A stretch of 64,000 bases of DNA. Source: Betaproteobacteria bacterium (GTDB taxonomy: Bacteria; Pseudomonadota; Gammaproteobacteria; Burkholderiales; SG8-39). Below, one piece after another: positions 16,691 to 25,553 of the stretch. The position numbers and the translations under genes are program-made. The stretch spans positions 1 through 64,000 of the forward strand of contig CANKMT010000017.1 in assembly GCA_947482825.1 (NCBI GenBank). The letters run 5' to 3'. Position 1 is the first letter of the stretch. Each line of letters begins with the position of its first letter. The notes beneath the pieces are model-generated. The model was not told where the DNA came from, searched no databases, and saw only the letters and a program-made list of their open reading frames with translations.

Positions 16691-17685
16691 AACAGTTCGA
16701 AGGAAAAATGAAAGCGAGCATCAAGACCCTTGTCGCACTAGCTGTTTTCGCCTTTGCCGGCGCCGCGCAGGCCGCCGAACCGGTCAAGGTGCGGCTGGGC
16801 GACCTTGCTCAGGCACTCAACTCGATCGCCTCGAACGTGATGATCCAGCAAGGCTTCGACAAGAAGAACGGCATCGCGGTCGAGTACACGACCTATCCCA
16901 CGCTCGACGGACTGTTCACCGCGATCCGCGGCAAGCAGGTCGACGTCGGTTTCGGCGGATGGACCGCGTTCGCGCAGTTCCGCAGCAAGGGATTCCCGGT
17001 CGTGATGTTCTACCCGGTCGGCCGCGGCGTTTCGCTCGACATCATCGCGCCCAAGAGTTCGAACTACAGATCGATCGCAGACCTCAAGGGCAAGAAGGTC
17101 GGATCGTATGCAGGCGCGGCTGGCACGGCCACGGTGCTCTTCCGTGTGCTGGCCTCGCGCTACTACGGCTTCGATCCGGCCAGGACGAACGACCTGCAGT
17201 ACGCCGGCCCGGGGCTCCTGCCCAGCCTGGTAGAAAAGAACGAGATCGCCGCCGCGCTGCTCTTCGACCCGCTTGCGGCCAAGGCGATCGCGTCCGGGCC
17301 TTTCCGCTCGGTGGCCAACTTGGCCGACGTCTACAAGGAGAAGGTCGGCGACGACTTCCTCTGGATCGGCGTGGCTTCGAACGACGACTTCGTCGCGGCG
17401 CAGCCCGCGGCGCTCGCCGGCTTCACGCGCGCGTGGAACGAGTCGGTAGCCTACGTGAAAGCCAATCCGGCGGTGTTCGAGCCATATGCCAAGGCGCTGG
17501 GTCTTGATGCAGCCGGCACGAAAATCCTGCGCGACCGGGTGCTCGCCGACTACACGTTGACCTGGAACGACGCCACCATCAAATCGCTCTCGACGTTCGC
17601 GAAGATGGCCAACGAAGTCATGGGCGGCGGGTTCCTCGACGACGTGCCTGCGGCCGCGTTTACCACCCGGTTCAACCCGCGCTGA
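16687..17685 (+). CDS. ABC transporter substrate-binding protein (NMT1/SsuA-like)
   Basis: 332 residues. The GTG at 16687 is chosen because AGGAGG lies at 16676-16681 with ideal spacing and the GTGA overlap couples it to the ATPase. The signal peptide ends near AGAAQAAEP. The mature part has KNGIAVEYTTYPTLDG, GKQVDVGFGGWTAF and LKGKKVGSYAGAAGTA, as in NMT1/SsuA-type periplasmic proteins that deliver small planar or sulfonated compounds. The gene order permease-ATPase-binding protein and the enzymes around it suggest import of an aromatic substrate. Confidence 0.88.
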   Translation: MKQFEGKMKASIKTLVALAVFAFAGAAQAAEPVKVRLGDLAQALNSIASNVMIQQGFDKKNGIAVEYTTYPTLDGLFTAIRGKQVDVGFGGWTAFAQFRSKGFPVVMFYPVGRGVSLDIIAPKSSNYRSIADLKGKKVGSYAGAAGTATVLFRVLASRYYGFDPARTNDLQYAGPGLLPSLVEKNEIAAALLFDPLAAKAIASGPFRSVANLADVYKEKVGDDFLWIGVASNDDFVAAQPAALAGFTRAWNESVAYVKANPAVFEPYAKALGLDAAGTKILRDRVLADYTLTWNDATIKSLSTFAKMANEVMGGGFLDDVPAAAFTTRFNPR

Positions 17686-17693
17686 ACCCGGCC

Positions 17694-18641
17694 ATGGCTT
17701 CGACGCTTCGGGCGGCTTGCGCCTCGCACACGCCGCTGATGCCGTTTACCGATCCTGCCAACGGCGTCGGCGAGGAAGTGCGCGCCGCACTGGCCGGGCT
17801 GGGCGCGAGCATCAAGGCTTTCGACCCGGAGATCGTGTTCCAGTTTTCGCCGGACCACTACAACGCGTTCTTCTACGACCTGATGCCGCCTTTCTGCGTG
17901 GGCGTGCAGGCGTCCGCGCTCGGCGATTACGGGACGCACTGCGGCCCGCTCAATGTGCCCGAAGCGATCGCGCTCGGCGCACACGCCGCCGCGTCCGAAG
18001 CCGGCATCGACGTGGCGCTCTCCTACCGCATGAAAGTCGACCACGGCTTCACGCAGTTCTGGCAGATCACCGTCGGTGCTGCGGACCGCTATCCGATCGT
18101 GCCGATCTTCGTTAACTGCGCGGCGGCACCGCTGCCACGGTTCGCGCGCGTACGCGCACTCGGGGAAGCGATCGGCCGCTACGCCGGCTCCTTGGGCAAA
18201 CGGGTCCTGTTCGTAGGCTCGGGCGGGCTTTCGCATGACCCGCCGCTGCCGCAGATCGCCACAGCCGATGCAGCGCGCCGAGAATTCCTGATCGCCGGGC
18301 GCAATCCGCCGCCTGAAGCCGTAGCGGCCCGGCAGACGCGCATCATCGAGGCGGGCCGCGCCTCGGCGCGCGGCGAAGGCCCGTGCCAGCCGCTGAACCC
18401 GGCGTGGGACGCAAGGATCCTCGAGCTGCTTGCGCGCGGGGACTTCGCCGCTTTCGACCGCATGACCGACGAGGAAGTGCGTCGCGAAGGCGGTTCGGGC
18501 GGCCCCGAGATCCGCGCGTGGCAGGCGGCGTTCGCCGCGCTCGCGACCGCAGGCGAATACGATTCCACGGTCGACTTCTACCGCGCGATCCCCGAATGGA
18601 TCGTCGGCATGGGCGTCATGCACGCAGCATCACGTAACTGA
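17694..18641 (+). CDS. LigB-type extradiol ring-cleavage dioxygenase, MhpB-like
   Basis: 315 residues, the same size as 2,3-dihydroxyphenylpropionate 1,2-dioxygenase, which it resembles along its length (SPDHYNAFFYDLMPPFCVG, GDYGTHCG, LNPAWDARILELL, IPEWIVGMG). H12 and H55 lie where the family binds Fe(II), and H117 (KVDHGF) and H181 (GGLSHDPP) match the two catalytic histidines described for MhpB. It opens a catechol ring next to the diol carbon with O2. The monooxygenase gene immediately downstream could produce that catechol. The exact catechol is not certain. Confidence 0.88.
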   Translation: MASTLRAACASHTPLMPFTDPANGVGEEVRAALAGLGASIKAFDPEIVFQFSPDHYNAFFYDLMPPFCVGVQASALGDYGTHCGPLNVPEAIALGAHAAASEAGIDVALSYRMKVDHGFTQFWQITVGAADRYPIVPIFVNCAAAPLPRFARVRALGEAIGRYAGSLGKRVLFVGSGGLSHDPPLPQIATADAARREFLIAGRNPPPEAVAARQTRIIEAGRASARGEGPCQPLNPAWDARILELLARGDFAAFDRMTDEEVRREGGSGGPEIRAWQAAFAALATAGEYDSTVDFYRAIPEWIVGMGVMHAASRN

Positions 18642-18688
18642 GTCGCGCAACTGACTCACTAATTCATTCGAACCAAGGACAAGGAACC

Positions 18689-20149
18689 ATGCCCGCAAGG
18701 ACAGGCAAGCAATTCATCGAGGGTTTGCGCAGCAGGCCGCGCGACGTATGGCTGCGCGGGGAGAGGATCGGCGACCCGACTGTTCATCCGGCGTTCAAGC
18801 GCCCGATCGAGCGCCTCGCCGAGCTCTACGACATGCAGCACGATCCGAAATACGCCGACGTGCTCACCTATAAGTCGCCCTCTTCCGGCCAGCCGGTGGG
18901 CACGGCCTTCATGGCTCCGACGAGCCATGCCGACCTCGTCAAGCGGGGCAACGCGTTCCGGGTCTGGTCGGAGGCCACTTTCGGCCTCATGGGGCGCTCG
19001 CCGGATTTCATGAACACCGTGCTGCTTGCGTTCGCGGAGGCCAAGGAAGTGTTCGCGCGCGACGGGCAGCGCTATGCCGACAACCTCGTGAAGTACTACG
19101 AGTACGTGCGCGAGAACGACCTGTTCCTTTCCCACGCGCTGATCTCCCCCCAGACCGACCGTTCGAAGAGTTCGTCCGAGCAGGTCGACCCTCACCTGCA
19201 CATGGGTGTGGTGAAAGAAACGCCTGAGGGACTCGTGATCCGCGGCGCGCGCATGCTCGCCACGATGGGCCCGATCTGCGACGAGATGCTGATCTACAAC
19301 CTGCCCGGCCTGCGCCCGGGTGACGAGCCGCACGCGGTGGCTTTTGCCGTACCGGTCGATGCCCCGGGACTGCGCCAGATCTGCCGCGAACCTTACAACT
19401 GGGGCGAGCGTACCAACTACGACCATCCCCTCGCGGCGAATTTCGAGGAGTGCGATTCGCTCCTGATCTTCAACGACGTGCTGGTGCCCTGGGAGCGCGT
19501 GTTCATCTACAACAACGTGAAGCTCGCGAACGCGCTCTATCCGGACACGGCGCTGCGCAACCACACCGGCCACCAGACCAACGTGCGCGCCATGGTCAAG
19601 ATGCGCTTCGCGGTGGGCGTCGCGCAAGCGCTTGCCAAGGCGGTCAAGACCGACCAGTTCCTGCACGTGCAGGAGAAGCTCGGCGAATGCATGAGCTATG
19701 TCGAACTCATCAAGAGCGCAATCGTGCGCGCCGAGGTCGAGCACGACGTACTGCCGAACGGCCACGTGCGCGCTTCGCTTGCGCCGCTGCAGGCGTTGCG
19801 CGGCCTGCTGCCGACTTTCTATCCGCGCGTGATCGAAGTGCTGCAGATCATCGGCGCCGGGGGATTGCTAATGACGCCAAGCGGCGCCGATTTCGATTGT
19901 CCCGAGATTGCCGCCGATGTGGCCAAGTTCTACCAGGGCGCCGAGGGCCTTGCGGCGATCGACCGCGTACGCCTGTTCAAGATCGCATGGGACCTCGCGG
20001 GCGATTCCTTCGGCTCGCGCCAACTGCAGTACGAAAGGTTTTACGCCGGCGACCCGGTACGCATCCTCGCCATGACCTATCTCGGCACCGGCGACCGCGA
20101 CTACAAGGACCTCGTCGACCGCGCCATCCAGATCGCCGGAAAGCCGTAG
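18689..20149 (+). CDS. 4-hydroxyphenylacetate 3-monooxygenase (HpaB)-family oxygenase
   Basis: 486 residues, normal for HpaB. Family features are TGKQFIEGLRS at the start, MGRSPDFMN, the central YYEYVRENDLFLSHALISPQ region and KFYQGAEGLAAIDRVRLFKIAWDL. HpaB-type enzymes use FADH2 from a separate reductase (HpaC) to hydroxylate phenols to catechols. No reductase gene is in the window. It lies 47 bp after the extradiol dioxygenase gene, so hydroxylation then ring cleavage is the natural order. A second HpaB homologue is at 42746. Confidence 0.9.
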   Translation: MPARTGKQFIEGLRSRPRDVWLRGERIGDPTVHPAFKRPIERLAELYDMQHDPKYADVLTYKSPSSGQPVGTAFMAPTSHADLVKRGNAFRVWSEATFGLMGRSPDFMNTVLLAFAEAKEVFARDGQRYADNLVKYYEYVRENDLFLSHALISPQTDRSKSSSEQVDPHLHMGVVKETPEGLVIRGARMLATMGPICDEMLIYNLPGLRPGDEPHAVAFAVPVDAPGLRQICREPYNWGERTNYDHPLAANFEECDSLLIFNDVLVPWERVFIYNNVKLANALYPDTALRNHTGHQTNVRAMVKMRFAVGVAQALAKAVKTDQFLHVQEKLGECMSYVELIKSAIVRAEVEHDVLPNGHVRASLAPLQALRGLLPTFYPRVIEVLQIIGAGGLLMTPSGADFDCPEIAADVAKFYQGAEGLAAIDRVRLFKIAWDLAGDSFGSRQLQYERFYAGDPVRILAMTYLGTGDRDYKDLVDRAIQIAGKP

Positions 20150-20161
20150 CGCGCCACATTG

Positions 20162-20905
20162 ATGCTGTCCGCCTCGCTGATAGTGCTCGTCGGCGCATTC
20201 GCAGGCGGCCTGGTTTCCGGCCTCACCGGGTTCGGCACCGGCATCACCGCCATGCCGATCTGGCTCATGGGTCTCGCGCCCGCGCTCGCGAGCCCGTTGG
20301 TCGTGATCTGTTCGCTGATCGGGCAGGCCCAGACGCTGCCCACGATCTGGCATGCGATCGATTTCCGGCGTTGCCTGCCCTTCATCGCCGGCGGGCTGGT
20401 CGCCGTGCCGTTCGGCGCGTACCTGCTGCCCTTCGTCCCGATCCAGATTTTCAGGATCGTCATCGGCGCGCTGCTCGTCTTCTATTGCGGTTTCACGCTG
20501 GCCGGGAAGTTCACCTTCAGGGTCAATGGGGGCGGGCGCAAAGCCGACGCACTGGTCGGCATGGTCGGCGGGATGTTCGGCGGCTTTGCCGGCCTTTCGG
20601 GACCACCGATCACGATCTGGGCGGGACTGCGCGGCTGGGGCAAAGACGAGCGGCGCGCGGTGTTCCAGGCTTTCAACACGTCGATCCTCACTTTCGCCCT
20701 GGTCGCGCAGACCGTGGCCGGGCTGATGACGATTGAACTCGGCGAGCTTGTGCTCATCGCGTTGCCCGGCACGATCGCCGGCTCGTGGATCGGACGCCGC
20801 GCCTACCGCAAACTGGACACCGCAAAGTTCGAAAAGGTAGTGTTGAGCGTGCTGTTCGTTTCGGGCTGCATGCTCGTGGCGGGAGGCGCGTTCGGCTCGC
20901 GGTAG
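20162..20905 (+). CDS. TauE/SafE-family membrane permease
   Basis: 247 residues with about eight hydrophobic segments. FAGGLVSGLTGFGTGIT near the start and the repeated half GGMFGGFAGLSGPPITIW near residue 140 are the two TauE/SafE repeats. The family exports or imports small organic acids and sulfur compounds. The ATG at 20162 follows the HpaB stop by 12 bp, making it the last gene of this operon. It ends 4 bp before the convergent lipoprotein gene, with no visible terminator between. Confidence 0.88.
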   Translation: MLSASLIVLVGAFAGGLVSGLTGFGTGITAMPIWLMGLAPALASPLVVICSLIGQAQTLPTIWHAIDFRRCLPFIAGGLVAVPFGAYLLPFVPIQIFRIVIGALLVFYCGFTLAGKFTFRVNGGGRKADALVGMVGGMFGGFAGLSGPPITIWAGLRGWGKDERRAVFQAFNTSILTFALVAQTVAGLMTIELGELVLIALPGTIAGSWIGRRAYRKLDTAKFEKVVLSVLFVSGCMLVAGGAFGSR

Positions 20906-20909
20906 CGCT

Positions 20910-21389
20910 TCAGGGAGCGATGTAAGCGTAACCCTGCTTCTGGTAGGTGCCCAACGCGATCCAGCCATTGGGCACGAGCTTGACTTCCTGCATCAGGTCC
21001 GCGGGCTTGAGCTTGCGGTCGGCGAGCGGGAGGTTGCACTGCTCGAGTCCCTGGACGCCGGGCGCCTTCTGCATTTCGCGCAGCTTCGCGGAGACCTTGA
21101 GCGCGTCGGCGCGCTCCCCCTCTTTGACCGCCTGGAGGTTGGTCTGCGTGAAGAACGAGGCGTTGCCGCGAAAGGTCATCACGATCTTTGGCGTGATGCC
21201 GCTCTCGATCAGTTGCTTGCGCGTGGTATCGACGTTGTTCAGTTTGTTCAGGAGCACGACTGGATTAGCGTCGGTGAAGTCGAAGGCCATTTTCAGCTCC
21301 TTCGGGTCACCGGCCATCTCCGCACCGGTCGTCGCACAGCCTGCCAGAGCGAACACGGCAATTGCGGCTGCAAGTGTCAGGATTCTCAT
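20910..21389 (-). CDS. DsrE-like domain lipoprotein
   Basis: 159 residues. A lipoprotein signal with lipobox LAGC (C18) predicts a diacylglyceryl anchor. The remainder (about 30-159) fits the DsrE/DsrF-like fold: LKMAFDFTDANPVVLLNKLN, GITPKIVMTFRG, CNLPLADRKLKPADLM and the closing WIALGTYQKQGYAYIAP. The cysteine at about 122 sits where DsrE-like proteins have a sulfur-carrying or structural Cys. It is 62 bp downstream of the LolD-like gene of the Liv operon. Role unknown; these periplasmic versions are frequent in proteobacteria. Confidence 0.75.
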   Translation of the reverse strand: MRILTLAAAIAVFALAGCATTGAEMAGDPKELKMAFDFTDANPVVLLNKLNNVDTTRKQLIESGITPKIVMTFRGNASFFTQTNLQAVKEGERADALKVSAKLREMQKAPGVQGLEQCNLPLADRKLKPADLMQEVKLVPNGWIALGTYQKQGYAYIAP

Positions 21390-21451
21390 GCTGTTCTCCT
21401 AAAGAATGGGCACGGGTCCAGATTACACCTGAAGAAGTGGCAAAGCCATCA

Positions 21452-22111
21452 TCAACGCATTGGCTCCAGTCCCTTGCGTGTCAACCTGTAGCGCCGGTCT
21501 GCGGTGGCTGCCGCGGCCTCCGAATGCGTCACGAGGATCGCGGCCGCGCCGTTTTCCTTGACTTGCGCGCGGAACAAATCGAGCACCTGGCGCGCGTTGT
21601 CCGGATCGAGGTTGCCGGTAGGCTCATCGGCAAGCACGAGGCGGGGATTGCCGACCAGGGCGCGCGCGATTGCGACGCGCTGCAATTCGCCACCCGACAG
21701 CTCGCGCGGCAGGCTGTCTTCGCGACCGGCAAGTCCGACCGAAGCGACTGCAGCCTTCGCCCTTGCGCCCGCTTCTGCGCGCGGCACATGGCGCAATGCA
21801 AGCGGCAGTGCGACGTTCTGCGCCACGCCGAGATGCGGAAGCACATGGAATGCCTGGAAAACGAAACCGAAATGGTCGCGCCTGAGGTGCGTCAACTCAT
21901 CGTCACCGAGCACGGTCAACTCGCGCCCGTCGAACAGGATGCTGCCGCCGTCCGCGGACTCGAGGCCCGCGATCACGTTGAGCAGCGTGGACTTGCCCGC
22001 GCCCGAATCGCCGAGGATCGCGACGTAGTCGCCTGCTGACAGTTCGAGGCACACCCCCGAGAACAGGAGCCGTTCTCCGAAAGACTTCCTGACATCGGCC
22101 AGTTCCAGCAC
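21452..22111 (-). CDS. LolD/MacB-type ABC ATPase, orphan
   Basis: 219 residues. Walker A GDSGAGKST, Q-loop FVFQAFHVLPHL, signature LSGGELQRVAIARAL, Walker B LVLADEPTGNLD and HSEAAA. The ADEPTGNLD form and FQ-FHVLPHLGVAQNV are characteristic of the LolD/FtsE/MacB class, which normally works with an FtsX-like permease. No such permease is nearby; instead the gene follows LivF by 10 bp in the Liv operon. Either it serves a permease elsewhere or acts alone. Confidence 0.85.
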   Translation of the reverse strand: MLELADVRKSFGERLLFSGVCLELSAGDYVAILGDSGAGKSTLLNVIAGLESADGGSILFDGRELTVLGDDELTHLRRDHFGFVFQAFHVLPHLGVAQNVALPLALRHVPRAEAGARAKAAVASVGLAGREDSLPRELSGGELQRVAIARALVGNPRLVLADEPTGNLDPDNARQVLDLFRAQVKENGAAAILVTHSEAAAATADRRYRLTRKGLEPMR

Positions 22112-22121
22112 GAGCGGGTTT

Positions 22122-22853
22122 TCAGACCCCGAGGTAGCGCAGGTGAACTTCGGGCCGGGCGCGCAATTCGTCCGCCGGCCCGGAATAGACGACCTCGCCC
22201 TTGACGAGGATCACGTTGCGGTCGGTGATCGCGTTCACGGCCTGGAAATTCTTGTCGACGATGACGGTGGCGATTCCCGAAGCCTTGACCGTGCCGAGGA
22301 TGCGCATGATCTCGCGGGCGATCAGCGGCGCGAGGCCCTCGGTCGCCTCGTCGAGGATCAGCAAGTCCGGATTGGTGAGCAGCGCACGGCCGATGGTGAG
22401 CATTTGCTGTTCTCCGCCGGACAGTTCCGCGCCACCGTGGGTCATGCGCTCGGCCAGGCGCGGAAATGTCTTCAGGACCCGCTCGAGCGTCCAGTCGCGC
22501 CGGCCATCGGTGCCGGCGCGAGCCGCCATCAGCAGGTTTTCGCGCACCGAAAGGTTGGGAAAAATACCGCGTCCTTCCGGCACATACGCGATCCCGGTGC
22601 GCGCGATTCTATGCGGCGCGGCCGAGGTCACGTCCCTGCCGTTCACGCGGACGCTGCCCGAGCGGGCGCGCACCAGGCCGAGCATGGTCTTGAGCAGCGT
22701 GCTCTTGCCCATGCCGTTGCGGCCCATGAGGCCGACCGACTCGCCGCGACGGATCGTGAAATCGACCCCGTGCAGGATGTGGCTGGCGCCGTAGTAGGTG
22801 TGCAGCCCCCTTGCGTCGATCAACGGCGCGTCCGCGAGCGTCGCTTCACTCAT
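22122..22853 (-). CDS. livF: Branched-chain-type ABC importer ATPase LivF
   Basis: 243 residues. Walker A GRNGMGKST, IAYVPEGRGIFPNLSV (the LivF-typical Q-loop neighbourhood), signature LSGGEQQML, Walker B LLILDEATEGLAP. The long N-terminal MSEATLADAPLIDARG is a variable leader. It overlaps LivG by 8 bp. Together with LivG, LivM, LivH and the Tat-exported binding protein it makes a complete HAAT-family importer. Such systems in this lineage often import aromatic acids or amides rather than leucine. Confidence 0.92.
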   Translation of the reverse strand: MSEATLADAPLIDARGLHTYYGASHILHGVDFTIRRGESVGLMGRNGMGKSTLLKTMLGLVRARSGSVRVNGRDVTSAAPHRIARTGIAYVPEGRGIFPNLSVRENLLMAARAGTDGRRDWTLERVLKTFPRLAERMTHGGAELSGGEQQMLTIGRALLTNPDLLILDEATEGLAPLIAREIMRILGTVKASGIATVIVDKNFQAVNAITDRNVILVKGEVVYSGPADELRARPEVHLRYLGV

Positions 22854-23598
22854 GGGACTCGCCCAGATAGGCTTCCTGCACTTCGGCGTTCGCGCGGATC
22901 GCGGCGGGCGCCCCGCTCGCCAGCACCTGCCCGTCGACCATGACCGTCAACCGGTCGGCCAACTCGAACACCGCGTCCATGTCGTGCTCGACCAGCAGGA
23001 TCGCGTGCGTCTCCACCAGTTTCTTGAGCAATGCGACCATCGAGGCGGACTCCTCCGCCCCCATGCCGGCCAGCGGCTCGTCCAGCAGCAGCAGCTTGGG
23101 CCGGGTCGCGAGGGTCATTGCGATTTCGAGCTGGCGTTGCTCGCCGTGCGACAGAGCGCTCGCGACGCTGCCGGCGCGTCCGTCGAGGCCCGCGGCCGCC
23201 AGCGCCTCCTCGGCCGACCGGTTCACTTCCGTCAGGTTCACCGCCGGGCGGAAGAACTGCATCGACGTCTTGCGCCGCGATTGCGCGGCAAGCCTGCAGT
23301 TCTCGAATGCGGTGAACGCGAGAAAGACGTTGGTCTTCTGGTAGCTGCGGCCCACCCCCATGCGCGAGATCTGGTGCGCGGCTAGGCCGGTCACGTCACA
23401 GCCGTTGATGGCCACCCGGCCGCTGGTGGGCGGCAGGTCGCCCGAGAGCATGTTGATGAGCGTGGATTTGCCCGCGCCGTTCGGCCCGATGACCGCATGG
23501 AGCTGCCCCATATGCGCTTCGAGGGAAACACCGCTGACCGCGGCGAGGCCGCCGAAGTGGCGCGTCAGGCCTTGAGTGGCGAGGACGACTTCAGGCAT
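22846..23598 (-). CDS. livG: Branched-chain-type ABC importer ATPase LivG
   Basis: 250 residues from ATG 23598; a longer frame exists but its prefix lies inside LivM. Walker A GPNGAGKST, RSYQKTNVFLAFTAFEN (LivG-type Q-loop), signature LSHGEQRQLEIAM, Walker B LLLLDEPLAGMG and VEHDMDAVFELAD. The signature has SHGEQ, common in LivG. Overlaps LivM by 8 bp and LivF by 8 bp. Confidence 0.92.
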   Translation of the reverse strand: MPEVVLATQGLTRHFGGLAAVSGVSLEAHMGQLHAVIGPNGAGKSTLINMLSGDLPPTSGRVAINGCDVTGLAAHQISRMGVGRSYQKTNVFLAFTAFENCRLAAQSRRKTSMQFFRPAVNLTEVNRSAEEALAAAGLDGRAGSVASALSHGEQRQLEIAMTLATRPKLLLLDEPLAGMGAEESASMVALLKKLVETHAILLVEHDMDAVFELADRLTVMVDGQVLASGAPAAIRANAEVQEAYLGESHE

Positions 23599-24589
23599 CG
23601 GGCTTGCCGCGCTGTTTCCCGATCCGCCGGAGCAGCGACGCGCCCAGGCCAAGCAGGCCGTTGGGAAGCAGCAGCGAGGCAAGCACGATGAAGCTGCCCA
23701 TCCAGAGCTGCCAGTGCTTGCCCAGATCGACGCTCCCGACCTTGGGCAGCCCCTGGAGCCCGAGCTCCAGCAGCATCCACACGGCCGCGCCGATAATCGG
23801 GCCGGTCAGCGTGCCCATGCCGCCGAGGATCACCATCATCATCACCGCGCCGGAGAGGTGCCAGCCCATCATCTCGGGATTGACCACCCCGAACTGGATC
23901 GACGAGAGGTAACCGGCCACGCCGGCGATCGCCCCGGCGATCACGAAGGCCACCAGCTTGTAGCGGAAGGTCGGGAAACCCAGCGACCGCATGCGCGCCT
24001 CGTTGGCCTTGATGCCGACCAGCACCCGGCCGAAGGGGGACGCGAGGATCACGCGCAGCAGGACATAAACGATCACGAAGAACACCAGCACGAGGTAGAA
24101 CACGTGCACGAAGTTGTCGAGGTTGAACGGCTGCCAGTCGCCGATCTTCGCCACCGGCCGCACGTCGATGTAGATGCCGTCATTGCCCCCGGCGATCTTG
24201 GTGTCGTGGAACAGGAAAAACAGCATCTGGGCGAACGCAAGCGTGACCATGATGAAATAAATGCCGTGGGTTCGCACCACGAAGAACCCGATCACCAGGG
24301 CGAGCGTCGCGGACACCGCGATCGCAATCGGGAACGAGGTCCAGAAATTTGCCGCCTGGTATTGCGGCGTGAGGATCGCGAGCGTGTAGGCCGACGCGCC
24401 GTAGAAGGCCGCGTGACCGAAGGACACCAGGCCGGTGTAGCCGAGCAGCAGGTCGAGGCTCATCGCGAAGATGCCCATGATCAGGAGCTTGGCGAAGAAC
24501 TGCACATAGAACTTCTCGGCGAAGAAGGGCGTGGCCGCGAGACCGAGCACGGCCACGGCAAGCAGGATCGCGTTGGCGCGTGAGGTCAT
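23591..24589 (-). CDS. livM: Branched-chain-type ABC importer permease LivM
   Basis: 332 residues, eight to ten hydrophobic segments. LLLGYTGLVSFGHAAFYG and the coupling-loop region IKANEARMRSLGF are LivM hallmarks; GGMGTLTGPIIGA lies in the C-terminal half. The start is the ATG at 24589, which overlaps the LivH stop (ATGA). Confidence 0.92.
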   Translation of the reverse strand: MTSRANAILLAVAVLGLAATPFFAEKFYVQFFAKLLIMGIFAMSLDLLLGYTGLVSFGHAAFYGASAYTLAILTPQYQAANFWTSFPIAIAVSATLALVIGFFVVRTHGIYFIMVTLAFAQMLFFLFHDTKIAGGNDGIYIDVRPVAKIGDWQPFNLDNFVHVFYLVLVFFVIVYVLLRVILASPFGRVLVGIKANEARMRSLGFPTFRYKLVAFVIAGAIAGVAGYLSSIQFGVVNPEMMGWHLSGAVMMMVILGGMGTLTGPIIGAAVWMLLELGLQGLPKVGSVDLGKHWQLWMGSFIVLASLLLPNGLLGLGASLLRRIGKQRGKPDA

Positions 24590-25482
24590 AGGCGCTTGCC
24601 GAACAGCCCTTCGGGCCGCCATAGCAGGATCGCCGCCATGAGCACGTAGACCGTCATGCTCGACAGTTCAGGCAGCACCTTGAATCCGCCGATCGCGAGC
24701 GTGACCACCTTGCCGAAGGTATCCACAAGGCCGATGAGCAGCGAGGCGATCAGGGCCCCCTTGACCGAACCCATGCCGCCGATCACCACCACGACAAAGC
24801 ACACGATCAAGACATGGTTGCCCATGCCCGGAAACACCGCCGACACCGGCGCGGCGATCATCCCGGCCAGCGCGGCGAGCGTGAGCCCGGCGGCGAACAC
24901 CACGCGATAGACGACCTGGATGTTGATGCCGAGCGATTGCACCATCTCGCGGTTCGAGGCGCCCGCGCGGATCATCATGCCAAGGCGGGTCTTCTGGATC
25001 ACCCAGTACATCAATCCGGCAACCAGGAGGCACACCGCCGAGATCCACAACCGGTAGACCGGGTACGACTGGTTCTCGGTCAGTGGGATCGAAGCCGACA
25101 GGATCTTGGGGATGTCGACGCCGCGCACGTCGTCGCCCCAGAGCACGCTGCGCAGTTCCTCGACCACCAGGATCAGGCCGTAGGTGAGCAGCACCTGGTA
25201 GAGGTGGTCGCGGTGGTAGAGCCAGCGGATCACCAGCCATTCGAGCAGCATCCCGATCAGCACCGAAATCACGATGCCGGCCGGCAGCGCGAGCCAGAAA
25301 TTGCCTATTGCGCCCGTGAGCGACCAGGCGAGGTAGGCGCCGACCATGTAGAAGCTGCCGTGGGCGATATTGATGATGCCCATGATGCCGAACACGAGCG
25401 TGAGGCCCGAGGACACGAGAAACAGCAGCAGCCCGTACTGCACGCCATTCAAAAGCTGGATCAGGAAAGTCGAGAATTCCAT
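24586..25482 (-). CDS. livH: Branched-chain-type ABC importer permease LivH
   Basis: 298 residues, about eight hydrophobic segments. QLLNGVQYGLLLFLVSSGL, MGIINIAHGSFYM and VIGGMGSVKGALIASLLIG are characteristic of LivH. It is separated from the binding-protein gene by 71 bp containing a strong hairpin, a usual way of keeping binding-protein mRNA more abundant than permease mRNA. Confidence 0.92.
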   Translation of the reverse strand: MEFSTFLIQLLNGVQYGLLLFLVSSGLTLVFGIMGIINIAHGSFYMVGAYLAWSLTGAIGNFWLALPAGIVISVLIGMLLEWLVIRWLYHRDHLYQVLLTYGLILVVEELRSVLWGDDVRGVDIPKILSASIPLTENQSYPVYRLWISAVCLLVAGLMYWVIQKTRLGMMIRAGASNREMVQSLGINIQVVYRVVFAAGLTLAALAGMIAAPVSAVFPGMGNHVLIVCFVVVVIGGMGSVKGALIASLLIGLVDTFGKVVTLAIGGFKVLPELSSMTVYVLMAAILLWRPEGLFGKRL

Positions 25483-25493
25483 CGATCGGAACA

Positions 25494-25516
25494 GGGGAAC
25501 CCAAGGTGGGTTCCCC
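25494..25516 (-). promoter_or_regulatory. Intercistronic hairpin between binding-protein and permease genes
   Basis: Perfect 10-bp stem: GGGGAACCCA (25494-25503) and TGGGTTCCCC (25507-25516) around a 3-nt loop. On the transcribed minus strand no T-run follows, so it is more likely an mRNA-stabilising or attenuating hairpin than a full terminator. A second smaller GGAGGG/CCCTCC pairing (25525-25544) lies just upstream in the transcript. Confidence 0.6.
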
Positions 25517-25553
25517 CGTTACCCCCTCCCCCACGAAGGAGGGAGCATCGAGA

